The position numbers and the translations under genes are program-made. Positions 1-8,298 of a stretch of 9,213 nucleotides of DNA are shown piece after piece. This DNA is from Pseudomonadota bacterium (GTDB lineage: Bacteria > Pseudomonadota > Alphaproteobacteria > Rhizobiales > Rhizobiaceae), in the NCBI GenBank assembly GCA_023433855.1, contig JAEYTV010000326.1, positions 1-9,213 of the forward strand. Direction: 5' to 3'. Position 1 is the first letter of the stretch; each line of letters opens with the position of its first letter. The notes below the pieces were generated by a model. The model saw only the letters and a list, made by a program, of their open reading frames with translations. It searched no databases and was not told where the DNA came from.

Positions 1-179
1 GTCATGATGCCGCCGGTGCCCCAACTGGTGGAAAGGGTCGGCGCATGAATACGTTCATAAAATGTGGGCAATCGGAGGAAGCCGATGGCCCCAATGAGGG
101 CCAGTGCGGCACCGATCAGCAGGAATGCGGAGATGATGACCGCCGCCCAGACCGGAATATCTGCAACGGAGTAGCTCAT
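1..179 (-). CDS. mnhG: Na+/H+ antiporter subunit G (Mrp/Mnh/Pha), 3' end beyond the window
   Basis: This is the N-terminal 59 codons of MnhG/MrpG, a small membrane subunit of the multisubunit cation/proton antiporter in the inner membrane. The ATG is at 179-177 and overlaps the mnhF stop (ATGA, 4 bases). A GAGG Shine-Dalgarno-like motif lies 7 bases upstream, inside mnhF. A hydrophobic segment covers about residues 10-33, followed by the family signature GAIGFLRLPTFYERIHAPT at about residues 30-48 (the G-x-LRLP-x-x-YxR-x-HA pattern of MrpG). The window edge cuts off the C-terminal part; the family is usually about 100-125 residues long. As the last recognised subunit, it should be co-translated with mnhF. 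The identification is firm from motif and gene order, although MrpG on its own has no known catalytic role. Confidence 0.93.
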   Translation of the reverse strand, partial: MSYSVADIPVWAAVIISAFLLIGAALALIGAIGFLRLPTFYERIHAPTLSTSWGTGGIM

Positions 180-457
180 TCGATTACCTCGCCCCGCATC
201 AGGAACTTCGCAAGCGCTACTGACGCAACGAAGCCGAGAAGCCCGATCACCAAGGATGCCTCGAAATAGACCGTACGACCGGTGCCGATGCCGAAGGTCG
301 CGAGCAGCAGCATCGAATTGACGTAGAGCGCGTCCAGTCCGATGATTCGATCTTGGGCACGCGGGCCGTAGAACATGCGTACAGACGCTATCGCCATCGC
401 GATCACCAACATCAGTTGAGCAATGCTGATTGCGGTGAATAAAATGATCGCGCTCAT
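176..457 (-). CDS. mnhF: Na+/H+ antiporter subunit F (Mrp/Mnh/Pha)
   Basis: The product is a 93-residue membrane protein, the usual size for MnhF/MrpF, a small subunit needed for assembly and activity of the Mrp antiporter. Three hydrophobic stretches are visible at about residues 4-26, 40-60 and 66-86. The family signature GPRAQDRIIGLDAL lies at residues 31-44, with the charged pair D36/R37 and D42 in the loop and the start of the second helix. The ATG (457-455) overlaps the mnhE stop by 4 bases (ATGA), with GGAG 8 bases upstream; the stop overlaps the mnhG start in the same way. The overlaps indicate translational coupling inside one operon. The call rests on signature, length and position between E and G. 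Confidence 0.95.
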   Translation of the reverse strand: MSAIILFTAISIAQLMLVIAMAIASVRMFYGPRAQDRIIGLDALYVNSMLLLATFGIGTGRTVYFEASLVIGLLGFVASVALAKFLMRGEVIE

Positions 458-930
458 GCGAAGATCTCCATCAGCAGTTGTTCATAGCGATTCTTGATCT
501 GACTCCGCCATTCATCTTCGTCAATCAGGTCAAAGACGTGGATCAGCACGGAACTGCGCTGCGAATCGTACTCGAGCCAGGCTGAGCCGGGAGTGCTGGT
601 GATGATCACGGCCAGAATAGCCAAGGCTGTGGGATCACGCAGTTCAAGCGGAATATTGATGAACGAGGAGCGGTGCCCCTCGCGTCTCCCGCAGAGAATG
701 ACAGAACTCACGGCCAGGTTGGAGCGGATGATGTCCACCATCACCAATCCGATGAGCTTGGGGAGGAGGTACCACTTAGCCAGCCTCGGCTTGTCAGGCC
801 GCAAGGCAGCCATACCCCAGGAGGCGAAGGTAGCCACTACGGCGCCCAGCAGCAGGTGTCCCAGAGTAAAGCCGTTGAGAAGCAACCACATGACCAGGAG
901 CGCAAGGGTCAGGAGCGGGTAGGGAAACAT
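454..930 (-). CDS. mnhE: Na+/H+ antiporter subunit E (Mrp/Mnh/Pha)
   Basis: MnhE/MrpE is a 158-residue subunit of the Mrp antiporter, close to the family's usual 155-165. It has hydrophobic segments near residues 5-20, 22-43 and 54-78, then a soluble C-terminal domain. That domain contains the conserved ITSTPGS motif (residues 110-116, the T-x-T-P-G-T/S element of the family) and the typical ending with an acidic DLIDEDEW stretch (residues 134-141) followed by a KNRYEQLL-type amphipathic tail. MrpE is important for full activity and complex stability but is not itself related to an ion-translocating subunit. The start is 2 bases after the mnhD stop, with GAGGGA 8 bases ahead of the ATG, so re-initiation after mnhD is likely. 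It overlaps mnhF by 4 bases. Confidence 0.95.
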   Translation of the reverse strand: MFPYPLLTLALLVMWLLLNGFTLGHLLLGAVVATFASWGMAALRPDKPRLAKWYLLPKLIGLVMVDIIRSNLAVSSVILCGRREGHRSSFINIPLELRDPTALAILAVIITSTPGSAWLEYDSQRSSVLIHVFDLIDEDEWRSQIKNRYEQLLMEIFA

Positions 931-932
931 CG

Positions 933-2555
933 TCAGCGTCCCTCGTTGGCGTCGGGGCCATCGGGCTCGCCCGGCAAGGGAACAGCACGACCCACTGCCT
1001 GACTATATGCGCCAGGCGCGATCGCACGGATCGTCGCTTCGGTGAAAGCGAGAGCCGGGCCTGCCTTGATGGTGAGCGCTGCCGTCAAGGCCAGGATCAG
1101 CATGACCGGAACCACCTCCATGACCAGGACACGAGGAACCGTTCCTTCAAGCGAACTCCAGAAGGTTCGGATACCCGCGCGTGTCAGGGCGATCAGGGTT
1201 GCCAATCCACCCAGGATGATGAGAGCAACCAGCGCCAGGGCAGACCGCGACGGAGGCACGCCAATGGAACCGGTGCCAATCAAGGCGGAGAGCATCGCGA
1301 ATTTTGCGACGAAACCTGAAAGGGGAGGGAGGCCGGAAAGAAGGATGGCGCAGGCGGCGAAACAGATCCCGAGCATGGCAAGCGTCGCAGGCATTGTCGC
1401 GCCCTGAACCTCCTCCGGAACGTCGTCATCCGCATCGCCGTACAGTTCCATGGTGACGGCCAGAACCGAAGCGCCGGCATCCTGGCCTCTTTCCACCAGT
1501 TCCACCAGGAGGAAGAAGGCGCCAAGTGTCAGGGTGGAACTCAACAGATAGAGAAGGGCTCCTGAGGTGGCGGCCGAATCACTCAGGCCGATCACGGAAA
1601 GAAGAGTGCCAGACGAAACCAGAACGGAGTAGGCGCCAATTCGCCCCAGCGCCTGCGAGGCGAGAACGCCGATCGTCCCGAAGGCAAGCGTGGCCATGCC
1701 GCCATAGAGGAGTACCTGCGAGCCGAAGCCGGCAGAGGGACCTTCCGAAAACAACAGGATCGTCAGGCGCAGGATGATGTAGATTCCGACCTTGCTCATC
1801 AGCGTCAAGATTGCTGCGACCGGAGGCGCTGCGACGCTGTAAGCACTGGGAAGCCAGAAGCAGAGCGGCCACATACCCGCCTTGACGAGGAAGGCGATGC
1901 CAAGCACGGCCGCGCCAGCTTCCATCAGCATCCGCCGGTCCGGCTCGATCGTGGGGATTCGTTGCGCTAGATCAGCCATGTTGAGCGTGCCGGCGGTGCC
2001 GTAAATCAGGCTGACGCCGATCAGGAAGAGCAGCGCAGCTGCCAGGTTCACGACGATGTAGTGCATGCCCGCCTTGACGCGCAGCGGGCCAGATCCGTGG
2101 AGAATAAGGCCATAGGAAGCGGCAAGCATCACCTCGAAGAAGACGAACAGATTGAACAGGTCGCCGGTGAGGAACGCTCCGTTCAATCCCATCAGCAGGA
2201 ACTGGTAGAGGCTGTGAAAATGCGCCCCCGCCGAGTGCCAGCGGGCGAGGGCGAATGTCAGCACGGGTACGGCAAGGATCGCGGTCAGGGCAACCATCAA
2301 CGCCGAAAGGCGATCAAGCACAAGCGCGATGCCGAAGGGCACCGCCCAGTTGCCGACGAGATAAACGCCTTGGAAGCCCGGTTCGCTGGAAAGCCTTACA
2401 AGGAGAACCGCGACGGCGGCCAGCGCAATTGTCGCCGCCAGGCTGGCCATGGCCTTGGCGAAGCGGCGCCGATCCGGAATAAAGAGAAGGCAAGCCCCCG
2501 AGACAAGAGGGATCAGGATCGGCAGGATAACGAGGTGCTGCACCCATCCGCTCAT
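933..2555 (-). CDS. mnhD: Na+/H+ antiporter subunit D, NuoM/N-like (Mrp/Mnh/Pha)
   Basis: MnhD/MrpD (540 residues) is one of the two large antiporter-like subunits, homologous to NuoL/M/N of respiratory complex I, and is thought to carry a proton or cation path. It is hydrophobic throughout, with about 14 predicted membrane segments. Visible key residues are E141 in NLFVFFEVMLAASYGL (the conserved helix-5 glutamate), K225 in FLVKAGMWPLCFWLP (the helix-7 lysine), K255 in TLMSKVGIY and K418 in GFVAKF (the helix-12 lysine region). An acidic loop (DADDDVPEE, residues 374-382) separates helices, as is common in PhaD-type proteins. The start ATG overlaps the mnhC stop by 4 bases, with AGGAG 9 bases upstream. 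Nothing essential seems missing. It could only be confused with MnhA or a stand-alone NuoN-like protein, which gene order rules out. Confidence 0.95.
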   Translation of the reverse strand: MSGWVQHLVILPILIPLVSGACLLFIPDRRRFAKAMASLAATIALAAVAVLLVRLSSEPGFQGVYLVGNWAVPFGIALVLDRLSALMVALTAILAVPVLTFALARWHSAGAHFHSLYQFLLMGLNGAFLTGDLFNLFVFFEVMLAASYGLILHGSGPLRVKAGMHYIVVNLAAALLFLIGVSLIYGTAGTLNMADLAQRIPTIEPDRRMLMEAGAAVLGIAFLVKAGMWPLCFWLPSAYSVAAPPVAAILTLMSKVGIYIILRLTILLFSEGPSAGFGSQVLLYGGMATLAFGTIGVLASQALGRIGAYSVLVSSGTLLSVIGLSDSAATSGALLYLLSSTLTLGAFFLLVELVERGQDAGASVLAVTMELYGDADDDVPEEVQGATMPATLAMLGICFAACAILLSGLPPLSGFVAKFAMLSALIGTGSIGVPPSRSALALVALIILGGLATLIALTRAGIRTFWSSLEGTVPRVLVMEVVPVMLILALTAALTIKAGPALAFTEATIRAIAPGAYSQAVGRAVPLPGEPDGPDANEGR

Positions 2556-2890
2556 CGTTGATCGCTCCTGCCGTCGACGTGGTCGCTTCCCGTGAGGCCG
2601 CGGGACGCCAGGAGAACCACCAGAAAGAGCGCTGTGGTGGCAAAGCCGATGACGATCGCCGTGAGCACCAGTGCCTGCGGCACAGGATCGGTCAGACCGG
2701 CAACATCAACAGATTCGCCGAGAAGGGGCGGCCTGTCGGATTTCACGCCCCCCACACCAAAGATGAACAGGTTGACGGCGTAAGACAGAAGGGAAAGTCC
2801 GACAATCACCTGATAGGTGCGCGGCCGGAGCATCAGCCACACGCCGCAAGCCGTCATCACGCCGATAGCAATCGATAACACTAGTTCCAT
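2552..2890 (-). CDS. mnhC: Na+/H+ antiporter subunit C, NuoK-like (Mrp/Mnh/Pha)
   Basis: The product is a 112-residue MnhC/MrpC, homologous to NuoK of complex I. It has three membrane helices at about residues 3-21, 27-47 and 73-96. The signatures are GLSLLSYAVNLFIF (residues 31-44) and DPVPQALVLTAIVIGFATTA (residues 68-87), both highly typical of the family. An in-frame methionine farther upstream would give a 200-residue product whose first 88 residues are arginine- and proline-rich and read antisense-like across the mnhA/B end. I reject that start. The chosen ATG (2890-2888) has AGAGGA 9 bases upstream and overlaps the mnhA/B stop by one base (TGATG), which fits coupled translation. The 3' end overlaps mnhD by 4 bases. 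Confidence 0.95.
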   Translation of the reverse strand: MELVLSIAIGVMTACGVWLMLRPRTYQVIVGLSLLSYAVNLFIFGVGGVKSDRPPLLGESVDVAGLTDPVPQALVLTAIVIGFATTALFLVVLLASRGLTGSDHVDGRSDQR

Positions 2891-5800
2891 CAGGCAGGTT
2901 CCTCTCTCGCTTCCTCGACGGTCCGTATCCGGTTGATGCGGATCGACTGGTGGGCAAGCGCTACGAGAATCAGAACCGTGGAACCGACGACGAGGAGGAA
3001 GACACCCAGGTCGAAGAGCATCGCTGTGGCTGCCGGCACCTTGCCGATCAGGGGCAGTTCGAGGTAGCGGGAATGCGAGGTCAGGAAGGGGTATCCGAGC
3101 AGCCACGCGCCGGTCCCGGTCGCCGCGGCCACCAGCAGACCTGATCCCATCCAACGAAGAGGCAGAATGCGAATGCGTTCCTCAGCCCATCTGGTGCCAC
3201 CCGCCAGATACTGCAGCAGGAAGGCGATGGACATTGTCAGACCGGCGGAGAAACCACCGCCGGGCATGTCGTGGCCGCGGATGAAAATATAGATGGCCAA
3301 CGTGATGACGACAGGGAACAGCCACTGCATGATGACCGATGGGACGAGGATGTAGTCCCGTACCGTGTCGCCCACACTGCGATCCGGTTGCTGTTCGTCG
3401 AACAAGGATTGGGCGCGCTGCTGTTCGGGCGGTGCCATGCTGTCTGCTGCCGGGCGGAAGCGTCGCAGGAGGGCGTAGACGGTCAACGCGACGATCCCGA
3501 GGACCGTGATTTCCCCGAACGTGTCGAAACCGCGGAAATCGACCAGAATGACATTGACCACATTGCGTCCGCCGCCCTGCGTATAGGCGTTTTGCAGGAA
3601 GAAGCTGGCGATCGCGTCCGGCACTGTCATCGTCATGACAGCATAGGCGATGAAGGCCATTCCAACCCCGCAAGCGGCAGCGAGCAGCAGGTCCCGGAAA
3701 CGTCTGAACCTTGCGCGAAATGTCATTTCATCCTTCAACGCTTCCGTACGCTTCGGCAGCCATCGCAGGCCCAGCAGGATCAGAACGGTCGTGACGATCT
3801 CCACCAGCAATTGCGTGATCGCGAGGTCGGGAGCCGAAAGCCAGATGAAGGTGATGCAGACGATCAAGCCAACTCCGCCCAGCATCACCAGAGCCGCCAG
3901 CCGGTGGTACTTGGCAAGATAGGCAGTGCCGATCGCCAGACAGACTCCGATTCCCCAGACGCCCAGGAACGGAAGATCGACATTGGAAGGCGCGATCATA
4001 CGCGGCTGGAAGCCGGCGGTGTAAAGTGGAAGCAGGGCGGCAAGGAAGCCTGTGAACGCGACCCAGCGGAGCTGTGGCTGGAGGTTCCTCGTGCCGAGGC
4101 GCGTCTCCAGCGTTCGTGCCCACCGCCACGAAACGGTTACCAGAACCCTCTCGAAGATGCGCTGGCCACGGAGATGGCGGAACCATGGAGGTCCATCTTC
4201 ACAGCGCGAGAAGTAACCCTTGAAGACGACATAGATCGCGGTGCCAGCGGCCAGTGCGACAAAGCTCATCAACAGGGGAAGGTTGAAGCCATGCCAGACG
4301 GACAAGCTATACTGCGGCATGGCGTCACCCAGCACGCTGGAAGCTGCAACCCGGAGAAATGGCCCGATGGTCAGGTTGGGGACGATCCCCACGACGAGGC
4401 AGGCGACCACCAGGAATTCGATCGGGAAGCGCATCCAGTGTGATGGCTCATGCGGGTTCTGGATAGGAAGATCCGCCGGCAACCGCCCGAAGAAAACTGA
4501 ATGGATGAAGCGGAGGGAATAGGCGACGCTGAAGGCACTCGCCAGCACCGCCACATACGGCAGAGCCGTATCGAGCCAGGATTGCGCATGCGTTTCAACT
4601 GCTTCCGCGAAGAACATCTCCTTGGACAGGAAGCCGTTTAGCAGCGGTACGCCAGCCATCGCGGCGCTGGCGATCATCGCCAAGCTTCCGGTGATCGGCA
4701 GGTGACGCCAGAGCCCACCGAGCCGACGCATGTCGCGCGTGCCGGTCTCATGGTCGATAATCCCGGCTGCCATGAACAGCGATGCCTTGAAGGTGGCATG
4801 ATTGATCATGTGGAAGATAGCGGCGATGGTGGCAAGGGGACTTCCCAGGCTGAGCAGGGTGGTGATGAGGCCCAGGTGGCTGATGGTAGAATAGGCCAGC
4901 AGCCCCTTCAGGTCCTGCTGGAACATGGCGAAATAGGCTCCGAGAAGCAGCGTCAGCATGCCCGCCGAGCCAACCAGAATGAACCATTCGTATGTACCGG
5001 ACAGTGCCGGTGACAAGCGGACGAGCAGGAAAACACCCGCCTTCACCATGGTTGCCGAATGCAGATAGGCAGATACAGGCGTTGGCGCTGCCATCGCATT
5101 GGGAAGCCAGAAATGAAACGGAAACTGCGCGCTCTTTGTGAAAGCACCAAGGAGGATGAGGACGAGGCTGGTGAGATAAAGAGGATGAGCCCTGATCTGG
5201 TCACCCGCCGCAAGGATAACGTCGAGGTCGTAGCTTCCGGCTATGTTGCCGAGGATCAACAATCCGGCCAGAAGGCAAAAGCCACCAGCCGCCGTAACGG
5301 TTAGCGCCATCCGCGCTCCGTCGCGAGCCGCCGGGCTCTGGTGCCAGTAGCTGATGAGGAGAAACGACGAGAGGCTTGTCAGTTCCCAGAAGACGGAGAG
5401 CAGGATGACGTTGCCCGAGACGACAATCCCCAGCATCGAGCCCATGAATGCCAGCAGGAAGGAAAAGAACCGAGGCACCGGATCGTCCTCGGACATATAA
5501 TAGCGGGCATACAAGACGACCAGGACGCCAATGATGCTGACCAGCATGCAGAACATCCAGGCAAGGCCATCCATCCGCAGGGCGAAGTTGACGCCGAGTT
5601 GCGGCAACCACTCAACCTCGAAGCGGACCACGCCATCATTCTGAACCAGCGGATAGAGAGCCGCCGTTGACAGAGCAACGGTTGCCGATGTGAAACCAGC
5701 AACAGATGCAGGCAGGAGCCTCGAATTCGTCCGGAGCAGAAAGGCTGTAACAAGGCTTCCGACGAACGGGAGGGTTGGTATCACCAGGAGAAAGATCGAC

Positions 5801-5934
5801 GCGGCACTTATCCCAATACTCTGTTCTCCGGATTCTGTTGTGATCGTCTCCGAGGGTTTCCTCGGAATGGTGGCGGCGCCAACCGTCAGGGGTGGACAAT
5901 TGGCATCTCGCCCTTCTTGTACTATATGAGTCAC
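2890..5934 (-). CDS. mnhA: Na+/H+ antiporter subunit A/B fusion (Mrp/Mnh/PhaAB), NuoL-like
   Basis: This is the largest antiporter subunit, with A and B fused as in group 2 Mrp systems of proteobacteria. The NuoL-like region (about residues 45-570) carries E184 in VFWELTSLSSFLL, K267 in AFTKSAQFPFHFWLP, K298 in ATMVKAG and K383 in NHATFKASLF. A NuoJ-like part (about 650-825) holds SAPDLAITQLLVEIVTT (700-716) and GFDTFGEITVLGI (802-814). The MnhB domain (about 850-1014) has the hallmark RGHDMPGGGFSAGLT (886-900). Coordinates use the only canonical start in the 5' region, GTG at 5934, giving 1014 residues. That start lacks a ribosome binding site and adds about 40 polar residues before the first helix. 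An ATT at 5817-5815, with GGAG 8 bases upstream, would give 975 residues and a normal N-terminus; another GTG at 5784 would cut into the first helix. Family identity is very sure, the start is not. Confidence 0.93.
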   Translation of the reverse strand: MTHIVQEGRDANCPPLTVGAATIPRKPSETITTESGEQSIGISAASIFLLVIPTLPFVGSLVTAFLLRTNSRLLPASVAGFTSATVALSTAALYPLVQNDGVVRFEVEWLPQLGVNFALRMDGLAWMFCMLVSIIGVLVVLYARYYMSEDDPVPRFFSFLLAFMGSMLGIVVSGNVILLSVFWELTSLSSFLLISYWHQSPAARDGARMALTVTAAGGFCLLAGLLILGNIAGSYDLDVILAAGDQIRAHPLYLTSLVLILLGAFTKSAQFPFHFWLPNAMAAPTPVSAYLHSATMVKAGVFLLVRLSPALSGTYEWFILVGSAGMLTLLLGAYFAMFQQDLKGLLAYSTISHLGLITTLLSLGSPLATIAAIFHMINHATFKASLFMAAGIIDHETGTRDMRRLGGLWRHLPITGSLAMIASAAMAGVPLLNGFLSKEMFFAEAVETHAQSWLDTALPYVAVLASAFSVAYSLRFIHSVFFGRLPADLPIQNPHEPSHWMRFPIEFLVVACLVVGIVPNLTIGPFLRVAASSVLGDAMPQYSLSVWHGFNLPLLMSFVALAAGTAIYVVFKGYFSRCEDGPPWFRHLRGQRIFERVLVTVSWRWARTLETRLGTRNLQPQLRWVAFTGFLAALLPLYTAGFQPRMIAPSNVDLPFLGVWGIGVCLAIGTAYLAKYHRLAALVMLGGVGLIVCITFIWLSAPDLAITQLLVEIVTTVLILLGLRWLPKRTEALKDEMTFRARFRRFRDLLLAAACGVGMAFIAYAVMTMTVPDAIASFFLQNAYTQGGGRNVVNVILVDFRGFDTFGEITVLGIVALTVYALLRRFRPAADSMAPPEQQRAQSLFDEQQPDRSVGDTVRDYILVPSVIMQWLFPVVITLAIYIFIRGHDMPGGGFSAGLTMSIAFLLQYLAGGTRWAEERIRILPLRWMGSGLLVAAATGTGAWLLGYPFLTSHSRYLELPLIGKVPAATAMLFDLGVFLLVVGSTVLILVALAHQSIRINRIRTVEEAREEPA
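5850..5865 (-). repeat. Small perfect hairpin near the 5' end of mnhA
   Basis: CCGAGG and CCTCGG form a perfect 6-bp stem around a 4-base loop. There is no T run after it on either strand, so it is not an intrinsic terminator. If the mnh transcript starts near 5914 and translation at 5817, this stem lies in the untranslated leader, about 20 bases before the GGAG at 5829-5826, and could affect ribosome access. If translation starts at the GTG at 5934, it is simply coding sequence. Confidence 0.35.
5900..5928 (+). promoter_or_regulatory. Candidate sigma70-type promoter of the XRE regulator gene
   Basis: TTGGCA (5900-5905; 5 of 6 to the -35 consensus) and TATATG (5923-5928; 4 of 6 to the -10) are separated by the ideal 17 bases. 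The expected transcription start, 6-7 bases past the -10, is at or next to 5935, the A of an in-frame ATG. The element lies inside the 5' part of the mnhA reading frame and overlaps the opposing mnh promoter. Confidence 0.4.
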
Positions 5935-5950
5935 ATGGGACGTGCCACAA
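5921..5950 (-). promoter_or_regulatory. Candidate sigma70-type promoter of the mnh operon
   Basis: On the minus strand, TTGTGG (5950-5945) is followed after 18 bases by TATAGT (5926-5921), which matches the -10 consensus at 5 of 6 positions; the -35 is weaker (3 of 6). Transcription would begin near 5914, inside the annotated mnhA reading frame and downstream of its GTG at 5934. If real, the GTG cannot be the start used, and a leader of about 100 bases precedes the ATT at 5817. The element shares its -10 bases with the opposing promoter of the XRE gene. Confidence 0.4.
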
Positions 5951-6192
5951 AAGATTTCACCCTGACGCCAGCTTTATGTCGAGCGGCGCGCGGACTGCTT
6001 GATTGGACGCAGGAGGATTTGGCCGCGCGCTCATCCGTATCCCGCAGCACGATCCGTGACTTCGAGGGTCGGCGGCATGGATTGCATCACTCGACAGCTG
6101 TTCAGATACTGCGCGCCCTGGAAGAGGGGGGTGTCGCTTTTGCGACTATCGACGGCCATGGGACGGGCGTATGTCCGGCCGCCAAGCAGTAG
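5935..6192 (+). CDS. XRE-family helix-turn-helix transcriptional regulator, small
   Basis: This is an 85-residue (from ATG 5935) DNA-binding protein of the XRE/Cro-CI type. The HTH covers about residues 12-62: LTPALCRAARGLLDWTQEDL leads into the first helices, Q26-E27-D28-L29-A30 is the usual helix-2 pattern, and VSRSTIRDFE (35-44) is the recognition-helix region. The end, GGVAF near residue 66 and GTGV near 76, matches a common alphaproteobacterial type in which only an HTH is present. TTG 5917 and ATG 5926 are also in frame, but none of the starts has a ribosome binding site, and the upstream promoter would begin transcription at 5935, so I favour that start with a leaderless message. The gene is divergent from the mnh operon with start regions touching, so it may regulate itself and mnh; this is inference. 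The target is unknown. Confidence 0.8.
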   Translation: MGRATKDFTLTPALCRAARGLLDWTQEDLAARSSVSRSTIRDFEGRRHGLHHSTAVQILRALEEGGVAFATIDGHGTGVCPAAKQ

Positions 6193-7825
<1,633 letters not shown>

Positions 7826-7852
7826 GGCGGTGAGCCTGTAATCGCATGTTCC

Positions 7853-7884
7853 ACCATCGCAGGTGCGTCGGCGCTTGCGATGGT
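7853..7884 (+). terminator. Strong hairpin after gdhA, possible terminator
   Basis: A 14-bp stem (7853-7866 with 7871-7884) closes on a 4-base GTCG loop. The outer 9 pairs, ACCATCGCA with TGCGATGGT, are perfect; the inner five include two G-T pairs. It begins 28 bases after the gdhA stop. The usual T run is missing (only ATCTCT follows), so it may end transcription weakly, or may instead protect the 3' end of the gdhA message. Confidence 0.55.
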
Positions 7885-8033
7885 ATCTCTCCGCCTGACT
7901 TCCCGCGAACTGCGGGTGATGCAGGATACATGTTGATCACGCGCGACGTGGACGGCGTCAGGACATTCCTGGCGGGGCAGATTGTAAGATCCTAGCTCGG
8001 ATCGGGCACACGTCGCTGGCCGGATCCTGGTTT

Positions 8034-8051
8034 CCGGCTGTCAGCAGCCGG
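8034..8051. repeat. Perfect GC-rich hairpin in the gdhA-tetR gap
   Basis: CCGGCTG (8034-8040) and CAGCCGG (8045-8051) make a perfect 7-bp stem with a 4-base TCAG loop. Neither strand has a T run after it, so it is not a standard intrinsic terminator. It could be part of a structured RNA or a protein site; no function is claimed. Confidence 0.45.
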
Positions 8052-8232
8052 CATTCCCAATGAAGCAACAGAAGCCTCCAGGCGAACCGCTCGGGAGATT
8101 TCCGACCTTGTCCCCCAAAAACGGAAGTGTGCCCCGACGCCCGTTGTGGCATGTCGAGATCATCAGCACTTTGGTCTCGGCTTGGGCACTGCGATCACGT
8201 TGACGAAGATATCATAGCTTGAAGAAAGGAGG

Positions 8233-8260
8233 TTGACGCGAGCGATATACGTTCTATAGA
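8233..8260 (+). promoter_or_regulatory. Sigma70-type promoter of the tetR gene
   Basis: TTGACG (8233-8238; 5 of 6) and TATAGA (8255-8260; 4 of 6) are 16 bases apart. Transcription would start near 8267, immediately before the palindromic operator, and give a leader of about 30 bases to GTG 8299. This is the best promoter match in the window. It may also serve ilvC, since the 41-base tetR-ilvC gap shows no promoter of its own. Confidence 0.6.
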
Positions 8261-8268
8261 GGACGAAC

Positions 8269-8284
8269 CGTACCGTACGGTACG
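8269..8284. promoter_or_regulatory. Palindromic operator, likely bound by the TetR-family regulator
   Basis: CGTACCGTACGGTACG is a perfect 16-bp palindrome located just after the predicted -10 and overlapping the predicted transcription start, 14 bases before the regulator's start codon. Symmetric CGTAC-type sites of this size are common targets of TetR-family dimers. Binding here would block RNA polymerase, which fits autorepression and possibly control of ilvC. Confidence 0.65.
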
Positions 8285-8298
8285 TAAGAGGATGCCAC

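Larger units (their letters stand above)
7826..8298 (+). other. 473-base intergenic region between gdhA and tetR
   Basis: I see no convincing protein-coding gene here: reading frames are short and match nothing I recognise. Besides the hairpin after gdhA, it holds CCCGC/GCGGG (7902-7916, 5-bp stem), the 7-bp stem at 8034-8051, and the tetR promoter and operator at the right end. The 8052-8220 part shows no clear structure. The region could hide a small RNA or a decayed gene, but nothing seen proves either. Confidence 0.5.

Noticed and set aside
2061..2561. Plus-strand reading frame of 166 codons
   Set aside because: It is antisense to the start of mnhD, has a composition typical of complement strands, and shows no motif or ribosome binding site.
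2552..3154. Extended 200-residue version of mnhC
   Set aside because: The added 88 residues are arginine/proline-rich and overlap the end of mnhA/B. The ATG at 2890 has a good ribosome binding site and gives the normal family length.
3271..4443. Long plus-strand reading frame of 390 codons
   Set aside because: It lies fully antisense to mnhA/B, whose motifs are unmistakable. The product is hydrophilic, rich in D, R, Q and H, and has no recognisable domain, as expected for the complement of a GC-rich membrane protein gene.
5932..5947. Sigma54-like element on the minus strand (TGGCACG at 5947-5941)
   Set aside because: The -24 part is perfect, but the -12 part reads ATGT instead of TTGC and lacks the essential GC. 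The adjacent sigma70-type match is better.
7930..7995. Short frame starting ATG at 7930 (21 codons)
   Set aside because: The nearby AGGA is too close to the ATG for normal initiation, the product matches nothing known, and there is no support beyond being open.
8109..8140. C-rich then A-rich stretch that looked like an insertion-sequence end
   Set aside because: No matching inverted copy, target duplication or transposase fragment is present in the window.
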